21,754 bases of DNA, taken from contig JAGGZO010000070.1 of NCBI GenBank assembly GCA_021161995.1, positions 1 through 21,754 of the forward strand, read 5' to 3'. Below, one piece after another: positions 1 through 6,702 of this stretch. The notes under the pieces were generated by a model. The model was given only the letters and a program-made list of their open reading frames with translations. It made no database searches and was not told where the DNA came from. Numbering within the stretch: position 1 is the first letter of the stretch; each line of letters begins with the position of its first letter. A program made the translations under genes and the position numbers. Source of the stretch: Candidatus Aenigmatarchaeota archaeon. GTDB lineage: Archaea > Aenigmatarchaeota > Aenigmatarchaeia > CG10238-14 > SpSt-28.

Positions 1-1
1 T

Positions 2-13
2 AATTATATATTT
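2..13 (+). promoter_or_regulatory. TATA-like element before the first gene
   Basis: An A/T-only stretch containing TTATATATT lies about 25-35 bases before the ATG at 38. This is the spacing expected of an archaeal TATA box serving a nearly leaderless transcript. The upstream BRE lies at or beyond the window edge and cannot be judged. Confidence 0.4.
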
Positions 14-37
14 ATTACTAAAAAGTGATATTTTTAC

Positions 38-790
38 ATGGGAAATTTGGAAGAGTTTGTACTCTACGTATATCAGGATTTGTTGGAAAGATACTCATCC
101 TTTTTACCTGGTTTTTCCAGAGTTTCCGAAGACGATATAATAGAGGTAGATATTGATAATAGTATGTTCGATTCTGTGAATAGAACTTACATAAATTTTT
201 CTCCAGAAGAACAAACAAGATCACTTTATTTTGACGATTACACCAATATTATCTTCGGTAGGGAAATATATGAACTCGTTGAGTATGATTTCATGCTAAT
301 TGAAAAAATCGTTCTCGATGAAATCACTGAAAGTTATCTAAAAAAACAACTAAGAGGTCTTATGCTATACTTCCCAGAAAGACTGAATAACATATACAAT
401 GCCTTTTATCTGTCTTCCTTTGGAAAGGGGGTAATTGAACATGGATACATCGATTTAGCAAGCAAGACCCTTTCATCTATCATACTCCTAAACGATTTCG
501 AGAGAGATAAAAAACTAGAGAAATATTCGATAACAAAAATATTGAACGAAGAGAACAAAAACAAAACCATATCATATCTAAATCAACTCTATAGCATTGA
601 ACTCTCAAAGAATCTCTATTTAGCGAGCAAAAAATCAAAAATAAAAACTATTCAAGGATTTCATGAAAAGATCGATTCAGTCATAGAAAGAAACAATCCA
701 GATATACTGATTGATTATTTAATCAAAAAAGGTAGATTACCAGAAATAAACACTTACTGGATTAGAAGATTCAAGCAATTTATTTTGTAA
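38..790 (+). CDS. Uncharacterised 250-residue protein
   Basis: I do not recognise this protein. The first 60 residues are acidic, with several Asp/Glu pairs, and the rest is predicted mostly helical with a Lys-rich C-terminal third. It has no cysteines, no hydrophobic stretch long enough for a membrane segment and no signal peptide, so it is probably cytosolic. No nucleotide-binding or metal-binding motif is visible. The ATG at 38 follows a TATA-like box at a leaderless distance, and no other upstream start is in view. It ends 15 bases before the stomatin-like gene on the same strand, so the two are probably co-transcribed. Its function is unknown. Coding potential is supported by length and dense packing with neighbours. 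Confidence 0.75.
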   Translation: MGNLEEFVLYVYQDLLERYSSFLPGFSRVSEDDIIEVDIDNSMFDSVNRTYINFSPEEQTRSLYFDDYTNIIFGREIYELVEYDFMLIEKIVLDEITESYLKKQLRGLMLYFPERLNNIYNAFYLSSFGKGVIEHGYIDLASKTLSSIILLNDFERDKKLEKYSITKILNEENKNKTISYLNQLYSIELSKNLYLASKKSKIKTIQGFHEKIDSVIERNNPDILIDYLIKKGRLPEINTYWIRRFKQFIL

Positions 791-805
791 TCTCAAAAGA
801 ATTTT

Positions 806-1549
806 ATGTTTGAATACGTAATAGCAGCTGGTATATTCCTAGCTTCTGGACTTAGAGTGATAAAACAGTACGAGAAAGCTGTCAAGTTTAGGCTAGGAAA
901 ATACGTTGGAACCATTGGTCCAGGGCTAAAATGGGTATTCCCAGTAATAGAAAAAATAGAAAGAGTTGACATGAGAACTATAGTTGTCGACATACAACCA
1001 CAAGAAGTAATGACAAAAGATAATGTACCAGTAAAAGTCAATGGTGTGGTGTTCTTTAGAGTGATACGGGCAGAAAAAGCGATACTAGAGGTGCAAGATT
1101 ACAAAAGGGCAATTTCTCAATTAGCACAATCAGCACTGAGAGATATGTGTGGTAAATCGGATTTAGACACAATTCTATCAAAAAGAGAAGAGATAGGAGA
1201 ACACATAAGAAAAATAATCGATAAAGAAACTGATCCATGGGGGATAAAGATAACTGATGTAAAGATAAAAGACATTGAACTACCAGAAAACATGAAAAGG
1301 GCGATGGCACATCAAGCAGAGGCTGAAAGAGATAGAAGAGCCAGAATCATTTTAGCTGAGGCTGAAAGGCAAGCAGCTAAGAAATTAGTTGAGGCTGGAA
1401 AGATCCTGGATAAATCACCATCATCGTTGCAATTAAGATTGTATCAAACATTATCTGAAATAGCAGCAGAGAAGAACTCAACAATAGTATTTCCATTTCC
1501 AACAGAAATGCTAGAAGCTTTCATGAAAGCTAGAAAGAAGAAAAGGTGA
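806..1549 (+). CDS. Stomatin/prohibitin-like SPFH-domain membrane protein
   Basis: The first 15 or so residues are hydrophobic and form a short membrane anchor. They are followed by the SPFH start: residues after QYEKAVKFRLGKY, then GPGLKWVFPVIE and VDMRTIVVDIQPQEV. The middle holds the typical stomatin region WGIKITDVKIKDIELPE, and an Ala/Glu/Arg-rich helix (AEAERDRRARIILAEAERQAA) forms a coiled coil near residues 165-195. The C-terminus has the usual PFPTEM segment and a basic tail. Stomatins form membrane-bound oligomeric rings and scaffold proteins or tether proteases. In many archaea the gene lies next to an NfeD-type membrane protease. Here no NfeD is present, and the next gene is a small two-helix membrane protein. 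The family assignment is firm; the partner and role are inferred only. Confidence 0.92.
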   Translation: MFEYVIAAGIFLASGLRVIKQYEKAVKFRLGKYVGTIGPGLKWVFPVIEKIERVDMRTIVVDIQPQEVMTKDNVPVKVNGVVFFRVIRAEKAILEVQDYKRAISQLAQSALRDMCGKSDLDTILSKREEIGEHIRKIIDKETDPWGIKITDVKIKDIELPENMKRAMAHQAEAERDRRARIILAEAERQAAKKLVEAGKILDKSPSSLQLRLYQTLSEIAAEKNSTIVFPFPTEMLEAFMKARKKKR

Positions 1550-1584
1550 ACTATTCTTATCTCTTTTTTGTTTAATTTTATTTT

Positions 1585-2148
1585 ATGAATAACAAATGGA
1601 AATTTGCATTTCTCGTTGTTTTTACATCATTCTTAATAATATTCATCAACCTAGTTAGTTTCATTCTAAAACAAGAAAACAAAATATCTGGTAATTTTGT
1701 TTCATTAACCACACCATTCATTTCTGTTGCAATTTCTTTGATAGCAATGGCCAGTGTAGTTAAGTATGGTAGTTATTATGAAAAAGAATTGTTTAAAGAA
1801 AAAGAATTACCACAAGGTCTGATAGAAAAACTTAACGAGCTGTATAAACGTGTTTTACCTTACACTAACAAAAAGCAATTAAATAGATTCCCAAAAGACA
1901 TCTACAAAATAATTATTGAAATCTACAACAACGAAGATTATCGAAAAACGCTGTATGACCTAGAATATTCTGAGAGAGCATCAAAGTTATTCGAAATAGT
2001 TAGGTCTGTTCTCGTATCACTCGATAAAACAAAGCATGGCCACTATAACGAAGGTAGAAAGGCTTACAGCCTTAGAAAACTAAAACAAGAAACTGAAAAA
2101 TTACTAAAATATATTTACTCTACTGGCTATTACGGATACCATCATTAA
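1585..2148 (+). CDS. Uncharacterised membrane protein with two N-terminal helices
   Basis: This 187-residue protein has two hydrophobic segments, near residues 7-28 and 39-60, separated by a short polar loop. A roughly 125-residue charged helical region follows, probably cytosolic, and ends in an aromatic/His tail (YYGYHH). No enzymatic motif or cysteine pattern is visible. The gene lies 35 bases after the stomatin-like gene, with a T-rich gap, and 25 bases before the PAP2-kinase fusion, all on the same strand. A membrane role linked to one of these neighbours is plausible but unproven. I do not recognise a named family. Confidence 0.75.
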   Translation: MNNKWKFAFLVVFTSFLIIFINLVSFILKQENKISGNFVSLTTPFISVAISLIAMASVVKYGSYYEKELFKEKELPQGLIEKLNELYKRVLPYTNKKQLNRFPKDIYKIIIEIYNNEDYRKTLYDLEYSERASKLFEIVRSVLVSLDKTKHGHYNEGRKAYSLRKLKQETEKLLKYIYSTGYYGYHH

Positions 2149-2173
2149 ATCAATTTTCATCAATATTATTTCT

Positions 2174-3175
2174 ATGAATTTTTGGTATTCAGTAACAATT
2201 CTCGGCGACTTCAAGCTATGGTTACTTTTTGCTTTTATTTCATTGTTTTTCTATAAGAAAAACAAAATCGCTAAGAAATACCTAAAAATAGTTTTTCCAT
2301 CCATCATAATAGCTGTCATATTCTCTATGATACTGAAAGATACATTCATGATTCCCAGGCCATGTGTGAATGAACCATGGTGCCCATCAACATATTCTTT
2401 TCCAAGCGGACATTCTACTCTAATATCTGCTGCATTTCTATCTACACTGTTTGCTTTCAGAAAAAAGTGGCTTTCACTGTTAATGTTCGTCATAGCTGTC
2501 ATGGTAATGGTTTCAAGAGTCGAAATCGGTGTGCATACTATAAACGATATAATCTTTGGTTCTATGCTTGGTTTGTCATCAGCTCTGCTTATTCGAATCG
2601 TCTCGACGAAAAAACAAACGATAGATTTCAGATGGTTTTTGAGAAAGCTCATACATTTCTCAACGTTAATTTTTGTTGTAATAAGATTGTATGATGAAAA
2701 TGTTTTTCTGATTTTAACTATACTAGCTATAGTAATTTACACAATACTAGAATATCTAAGAGCGTACAAGAAAAAATCTTTATTTTTGTATGGAAAAATA
2801 GTAGAAATATGCAGAAAACCACATGAAATCGGTTTTATAGTTTCTCCATTATTAATCCCACTAGCATTATTTATCTCGAACTTTTTTGGCTTGAAACCAT
2901 TCCTTGTTGCTGGTTTAGCATTAACAGTTGGTGACTCACTAGCCGGTTTGATTGGAAAAGAGTTTGGTAGAATAAGAATCGGTAATGGAAAATCGATAGA
3001 AGGTTCGATAATGTTACTAACGAGTGTATTTTATGTATATTCGCTTTTGTTTGGTGTAAAAGAAGCGTTTGTATTCTCGTTGATAGCGATGGTTGTAGAA
3101 GTTTTGATAAGAGATTATGACAATCTTGCAATGCCGATAGTGTTAGCAATAATAACAAAAATTATGGGAAATTAG
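2174..3175 (+). CDS. Fusion of PAP2-type phosphatase and Sec59/dolichol-kinase-type CTP-dependent lipid kinase
   Basis: This 333-residue multi-pass membrane protein joins two enzyme domains. Residues 1-145 contain the complete PAP2 acid phosphatase triad: K55-x6-R62-P63, PSGH at 77-80 and S114-R115-x5-H121-x3-D125. The domain should remove phosphate from a lipid phosphate or pyrophosphate. Residues 155-333 match the CTP-dependent polyprenol kinase family (Sec59, phytol kinase, Dgk1): RKxxH at 157-161, GDS at 253-255, FGR near 264-266, GKSxEGS at 272-278 and a final DN-x3-P at 316-321. A natural reading is polyprenyl-pyrophosphate dephosphorylation coupled to dolichol phosphorylation, that is, recycling of the glycan lipid carrier. 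The substrates are inferred. It is one uninterrupted frame with both active sites intact. It ends the left-edge plus-strand group and faces S11 convergently. Confidence 0.88.
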   Translation: MNFWYSVTILGDFKLWLLFAFISLFFYKKNKIAKKYLKIVFPSIIIAVIFSMILKDTFMIPRPCVNEPWCPSTYSFPSGHSTLISAAFLSTLFAFRKKWLSLLMFVIAVMVMVSRVEIGVHTINDIIFGSMLGLSSALLIRIVSTKKQTIDFRWFLRKLIHFSTLIFVVIRLYDENVFLILTILAIVIYTILEYLRAYKKKSLFLYGKIVEICRKPHEIGFIVSPLLIPLALFISNFFGLKPFLVAGLALTVGDSLAGLIGKEFGRIRIGNGKSIEGSIMLLTSVFYVYSLLFGVKEAFVFSLIAMVVEVLIRDYDNLAMPIVLAIITKIMGN

Positions 3176-3193
3176 AATAAAACGAATACACTA

Positions 3194-3592
3194 CTAGACT
3201 CTCCTACCTCTTCTACCTCCTTTTCTTCTCATGTAACCATGAATTATTGGAGTAACGTCTTCGATCATTCCAATCTTCAAACCAGCTTTAGCTAAAGCCC
3301 TTATAGCTGGTTGGGCACCCGGACCTGGAAGTTTAGAATATTGACTTCCTCTACCTCTTACTCTTACGTGGACACCAACTACACCTTTTTCCATCGCTTC
3401 TTCAGCCGCTCTCTTAGCGGCTAACATAGCAGGATATGGCTTACCCCCCTCTCTATCCTTATTTGTCATCATACCGCTTGTGTATCTGGCAAAAGTATAA
3501 CTACCAGTTAAATCCGTAATATGAATATGTGTAGCATTCTTAGTGCTATAAATATGAGCAATACCCCAAATTCCTTTTTTCTGCTCAGCCAT
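3194..3592 (-). CDS. rps11: Small ribosomal subunit protein uS11
   Basis: This is the platform protein of the 30S subunit. The 132-residue length is normal for archaea. Recognisable segments are the N-terminal WGIAHIYSTKNATHIHITDLTG, the glycine-rich RGRGSQYSKLPGPGAQPAIRALA and the basic end RRKGGRRGRRV. It is the last gene of a minus-strand S13-S4-S11 operon and lies 49 bases after S4. In many archaea rpoD follows directly. Here rpoD is about 6 kb away on the other strand. Confidence 0.97.
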   Translation of the reverse strand: MAEQKKGIWGIAHIYSTKNATHIHITDLTGSYTFARYTSGMMTNKDREGGKPYPAMLAAKRAAEEAMEKGVVGVHVRVRGRGSQYSKLPGPGAQPAIRALAKAGLKIGMIEDVTPIIHGYMRRKGGRRGRRV

Positions 3593-3641
3593 AGAAGATT
3601 ATTGTCAAGGAAAGAAATAAAAAGATTAATAAAAACAGTGT

Positions 3642-4139
3642 TTAACTTGCTTCTTTTTGAGCAGAAGCTTTTAATCCTAGCTTCTCTTTTGGCAACAACA
3701 ATTCTATCTTGTCTTCTTCATCTTTTGGTACAATGTATGATGGCCAAGTAACTTTTTTACCGTTTATGGTTATATGGCCATGAACTATCAACTGTCTAGC
3801 TTGTTTTGGTGTATTAGCCAATCCCCTTCTCCAAACAACTGTCTGTAATCTTCTCTCTAAAACATTTTCAACAGTCATACCCAGTACATCATCTATGCTC
3901 TGAGCCTCTAAAATACCCAATTTGAAAAGTTTATCCAGAAGCATTCTTTCGGTTTTTTTATCTTTCTTAGCGATCAAAGCTCTAGCTATTCTTCTGTATT
4001 TTCTTACGATAGCCTCAGCTCTCCATATCTCTCTTTTCCTTCTTAATCCATACAATCTCATTAGTTTTTTCTCTTCATCTATTCTAGCCTTATCCCATGG
4101 CCTTCTTGGTGTTTCATATTTTTTTCTAGATCTCCTCAT
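3642..4139 (-). CDS. rps4: Small ribosomal subunit protein uS4
   Basis: This is a primary 16S rRNA-binding protein of the 30S body, 165 residues long, as is usual for archaea. It has the N-terminal RRSRKKYETPRRPWDKARIDEE, the helical middle, and the S4 RNA-binding fold around residues 105-150 (RRGLANTPKQARQLIVHGHI, then INGKKVTWPSYIV). The start ATG lies 8 bases after the S13 stop, so translation is probably coupled. The C-terminal tail is short and Lys/Ala-rich. Confidence 0.97.
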   Translation of the reverse strand: MRRSRKKYETPRRPWDKARIDEEKKLMRLYGLRRKREIWRAEAIVRKYRRIARALIAKKDKKTERMLLDKLFKLGILEAQSIDDVLGMTVENVLERRLQTVVWRRGLANTPKQARQLIVHGHITINGKKVTWPSYIVPKDEEDKIELLLPKEKLGLKASAQKEAS

Positions 4140-4147
4140 AATCTCAC

Positions 4148-4690
4148 CTACTTCTTCTTCCTAGATACACCAACAGCTCTACCTTTTCTAAAGTGAGATC
4201 TTGTTCTTTGGCCTCTAACTGGTTGACCAAGCATATGACGCCAACCACGATAAGTTCTTAGCTCGATCTCTCTCTTTATGTCAAACTCTATCTTCATGGT
4301 TAGATCATTGCCAACTAAATGATAATCCTTACCATCCTCTATATCCTTTCTTCTGTTAAACATCCAAGAAGGTATTTTGTATTTAGCTGGATTTCTTATT
4401 ATATCTTCCAATAAAGCAAGGTTTTCATCAGTCAAATTGCCTATAGGATCATTTACATTCCAGTTGAACTGCATTGTTAGTACTTTACAAACAGCATTAC
4501 CAAAGGAAAAACCAACTCCCTTAACTTTCCAAATAGCTCTTCTTATGGGTAAAGTACCATCAACATCGGTACCAATAATTCTTACGATAGCTCTCTCCAC
4601 TTTAACCTCTTTTTCTTTATGCTTCTTAATTTTTTCTATTTTTTCCTCTTCTTTCTTCTTTTCTAGACCCTTAATTTTCGTACTTCCCAT
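4148..4690 (-). CDS. rps13: Small ribosomal subunit protein uS13 with a charged N-terminal extension
   Basis: This is a head protein of the 30S subunit that contacts P-site tRNA and 23S rRNA. The core starts near residue 33 (AIVRIIGTDVDG, then KGVGFSFGNAVCKVL) and ends with the typical RTRSHFRKGRAVGVSRKKK. At 180 residues it is about 30 longer than the usual archaeal form of about 150, because residues 1-30 are an almost purely Lys/Glu helix. A GTG at 4598-4600 would give the normal length. The TATA-like box at 4713-4723 instead places transcription start close to the ATG at 4690, so I keep the longer form. It is the first gene of S13-S4-S11. Confidence 0.93.
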   Translation of the reverse strand: MGSTKIKGLEKKKEEEKIEKIKKHKEKEVKVERAIVRIIGTDVDGTLPIRRAIWKVKGVGFSFGNAVCKVLTMQFNWNVNDPIGNLTDENLALLEDIIRNPAKYKIPSWMFNRRKDIEDGKDYHLVGNDLTMKIEFDIKREIELRTYRGWRHMLGQPVRGQRTRSHFRKGRAVGVSRKKK

Positions 4691-4712
4691 ACTATCAGTA
4701 TGTATGAATTTA

Positions 4713-4723
4713 ATTTATAAAAG
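4713..4723 (-). promoter_or_regulatory. TATA-like element for the S13-S4-S11 operon
   Basis: On the minus strand CTTTTATAAATT lies about 25-33 bases upstream of the S13 ATG at 4690. This fits an archaeal TATA box giving a leaderless transcript. It favours the ATG at 4690 over the internal GTG at 4598-4600. Confidence 0.5.
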
Positions 4724-4750
4724 TTTAGAAGCTTGCTAAAATATAGAGGA

Positions 4751-4824
4751 TGGACCGGCGGGGATTTGAACCCCGAGCCTCCCGCATGCCAAGCGGGCGC
4801 TCTACCAGGCTGAGCTACCGGCCC
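4751..4824 (-). tRNA. tRNA-Ala (anticodon GGC)
   Basis: A 74-base cloverleaf with no intron and no encoded CCA. The acceptor stem is GGGCCGG paired with CCGGTCC, followed by discriminator A. It contains the G3:U70 wobble that defines alanine identity. The anticodon stem CCCGC/GCGGG carries loop TTGGCAT, so the anticodon is GGC (4788-4790, minus strand) and reads GCC/GCU. The T arm is CGGGG-TTCAAAT-CCCCG and the D stem is GCTC/GAGC. The stems are very GC-rich against an AT-rich background. It lies between the Cas4-like gene and the S13 operon on the same strand. Confidence 0.97.
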
Positions 4825-4858
4825 TTCAAATTATTTCATGAAAAGAAAAATAATAATC

Positions 4859-5893
4859 TTATTGCCTTCTTTTTCTTGGTCTATTCACAGCCTTTCTTAG
4901 TTGTTCGATATGTTCGCATACTCTTCTAACGTGGCATCCTGGACAAACTCTTCTTGTATAATTTGGTAGATTGCTTTTAGGAGGAACCCTACCATTCCTT
5001 ATCATTCTAACTATCTGATTTTTGTAATCTATGAATCTTTCTTTTAACCTTCTTGATAGTTTTATATCTGCTATATCGCGAGAAGAATAATAGACCAGAT
5101 AACATTTCTCTATATTCTTCCTGAAGAAACTTTCTGCTAATAGACCTTCCCCAACATTCTGTAAGACATGTTCCTCTTTTAGTTTTGAATGCATTCTACC
5201 GAGTTTAAGGTCTATTGGTACAATATCTCTTTTTTTATCAATGGCAATTAAATCTGGAGTACCCATTATTCCCATTTTGAAAGAAACTATGGTTGTCTCT
5301 GGGAACAAAAATCTAAACTTGTTTTTTCTTATGAAATCGAGAAATGTTATCAAAAACTCTTCTACCTCATCTAGAGTTATAGTGTATCTGCCCTTGTATT
5401 CTCTAAATACTGTATTGATCAAAGAAGGTAGTTCTTCAACTAAATCCTGTCGCATTATGTTTTTAACCATGAGATATGTACTCTTGTGAATTACTTCACC
5501 ATCCCATGTTCTTCCCTCGCGTTCCTTTTCTTGTCTTGATAAAACAACCTTTTCCAAAAACAACCTTCTTGGACATTGATAATACTTTGCAACTTCCAAT
5601 GGTGTGACAAACAACTTACTGGTATTTCTCTCTAAAAAGGTCGTTAAGTGCTTTCTCAATTCTTCTTTAACATCGTTGGTCATTGGTTGATCTAGAATTA
5701 TTTTCCCACCGGCACCCCTAGCAACGCCCATTTCTTCTAATTTTTGTAGTGCTACAAACAATAGGTCGGATGAATTTATCCCGACATTCAGCATCTCAAC
5801 TAGAATATCATCTAATGTTCTCTCATCCCCAAAGTCAAGAACATCAAACAGCTTCGAAATTTTTTCTTCTGGGAAATTTATTCCTATTCTCAT
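4859..5893 (-). CDS. Cas4/RecB-like PD-(D/E)xK nuclease with Fe-S cysteines
   Basis: The 344-residue protein has an N-terminal region of about 95 residues that is helical, with a possible winged-helix segment. The nuclease part has the Cas4-family cysteine C107 (QCPRRLFLE), a GE-x2-H motif ending at H136, the catalytic core D214 (GTPDLI) with D228-x-K230, and a C-terminal cysteine group C317, C320 and C326. The four cysteines match the Fe-S cluster of Cas4, AddB and Dna2-type nucleases. Such proteins are 5'-3' single-strand exonucleases in DNA repair or CRISPR adaptation. No cas1, cas2 or repeat array is nearby, so a repair or replication role is more likely. It ends about 35 bases before tRNA-Ala. 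The start follows the eL24 stop on the same strand by 7 bases, so it may extend the L7Ae-S28e-L24e operon. Confidence 0.9.
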   Translation of the reverse strand: MRIGINFPEEKISKLFDVLDFGDERTLDDILVEMLNVGINSSDLLFVALQKLEEMGVARGAGGKIILDQPMTNDVKEELRKHLTTFLERNTSKLFVTPLEVAKYYQCPRRLFLEKVVLSRQEKEREGRTWDGEVIHKSTYLMVKNIMRQDLVEELPSLINTVFREYKGRYTITLDEVEEFLITFLDFIRKNKFRFLFPETTIVSFKMGIMGTPDLIAIDKKRDIVPIDLKLGRMHSKLKEEHVLQNVGEGLLAESFFRKNIEKCYLVYYSSRDIADIKLSRRLKERFIDYKNQIVRMIRNGRVPPKSNLPNYTRRVCPGCHVRRVCEHIEQLRKAVNRPRKRRQ

Positions 5894-5900
5894 TTTGGAT

Positions 5901-6062
5901 CTACTTCTTTTTCTTTATCCATTTAACTTTTCTTGGGTTTCTACCAAGCATGAAGTTTCGCTCGCATTTAGATGAGCAAAAAAAGTATATTCTGCCATTT
6001 GACTTAACGTAAATCTTACCCGTTCCTGGTAAAATCTCTTCATCGCAAAATGAACATTTCAT
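5901..6062 (-). CDS. rpl24e: Large ribosomal subunit protein eL24
   Basis: A 53-residue zinc-ribbon ribosomal protein. It begins MKCSFCDEEI and has the second cysteine pair in FFCSSKCERNF, giving Cx2C...Cx3C. It ends in the basic RNPRKVKWIKKKK segment typical of archaeal L24e. The start is preceded by GAGGTAGTGAG, which includes a ribosome binding site and lies right after the eS28 stop, 6 bases away. It is the third gene of the conserved archaeal order L7Ae-S28e-L24e. Confidence 0.95.
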   Translation of the reverse strand: MKCSFCDEEILPGTGKIYVKSNGRIYFFCSSKCERNFMLGRNPRKVKWIKKKK

Positions 6063-6068
6063 TGCTCA

Positions 6069-6272
6069 CTACCTCTCCTCTATTTTACCAGCAGTTTCCA
6101 TTTCTATTTCTTTTAGCATTAATACATCTCCAACCCTTACTGGACCAACAACATTTCTTACCACAACCCTACCTTTTTCTGGTCCATCTATAATCTTACA
6201 TCTAACCTGAACTACTCCTTTTGAACCCATCCTCTTTATTACCTCAACTACCTCTGCTGGATATGCATCCAT
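6069..6272 (-). CDS. rps28e: Small ribosomal subunit protein eS28
   Basis: This 67-residue protein of the 30S head has an OB-fold. The pattern AEVVEVIKRMGSKGVVQVRC, IIDGPEKGRVVVRNVVGPVRVGD and the Glu/Arg end are diagnostic, and the length is normal. Six bases separate it from the L7Ae stop and six from eL24, so the three are one transcription unit. Confidence 0.97.
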   Translation of the reverse strand: MDAYPAEVVEVIKRMGSKGVVQVRCKIIDGPEKGRVVVRNVVGPVRVGDVLMLKEIEMETAGKIEER

Positions 6273-6278
6273 AGATCA

Positions 6279-6647
6279 TCATCCCTTGGATACTTTTGAG
6301 AACCAGCCAACTATCTCATTAAGCAATGTTTTACTTTCTCCTGGCTCTAAAATTGCCACAGATGCTGCTGAAACATCTAATCCTGCTGCCCTACCAAGCT
6401 CTTCCTTTGTTTTTACATACACATAAGGTACGTTTTTCTCCTCACACAAAGCTGGTAAATGCATTACAATCTCTTCAGGATTAACATTTTCAGCTATGAC
6501 AACAAGCTTAGCTCTACCTTTTTCAACGGCCTTTGTGGTTTCATTGGTTCCTCTCTTTATTTTACCGGTAACTCTTGCTGTCTCTACTAGTTGCAAAATT
6601 TTCTCTTGGATGTCTTCCGGAACCTCGAATTTGACATATCCTGCCAT
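6279..6647 (-). CDS. rpl7ae: Ribosomal protein L7Ae (kink-turn binding, eL8)
   Basis: This 122-residue protein binds kink-turns in 23S rRNA and is also a core subunit of box C/D and H/ACA guide RNPs and archaeal RNase P. The RNA-binding loop GTNETTK is at residues 33-39, followed by VVIAENVNPEEI, LCEEKNVPYVYV and the AAS-x-AI loop near residue 115. It would partner with Nop5 and fibrillarin, encoded at 16078-17819. A TATA-like TTTAAATTTTTA (minus strand, about 6676-6687) lies roughly 30 bases upstream of the ATG. Confidence 0.97.
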   Translation of the reverse strand: MAGYVKFEVPEDIQEKILQLVETARVTGKIKRGTNETTKAVEKGRAKLVVIAENVNPEEIVMHLPALCEEKNVPYVYVKTKEELGRAAGLDVSAASVAILEPGESKTLLNEIVGWFSKVSKG

Positions 6648-6702
6648 ACTCTCACTACAAACATTCTTGGAGATAAAAATTTAAACTTTTCCATCCTCAT
6701 GA

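Noticed and set aside
2377..2694. Plus-strand open frame of 105 codons inside the PAP2-kinase gene
   Set aside because: It lies in another frame of a gene with two complete sets of catalytic motifs, and its product has no coherent domain.
4859..5893. Possible CRISPR-Cas locus because of the Cas4-like protein
   Set aside because: No repeat-spacer pattern and no cas1, cas2 or effector gene was found in the window.
6268..6290. Box C-like ATGATGA at the L7Ae-S28e junction as a guide RNA or L7Ae-binding kink-turn
   Set aside because: No matching box D (CTGA) or facing sheared G-A pair was found nearby. The motif arises from the L7Ae stop codon and the S28e ribosome site.
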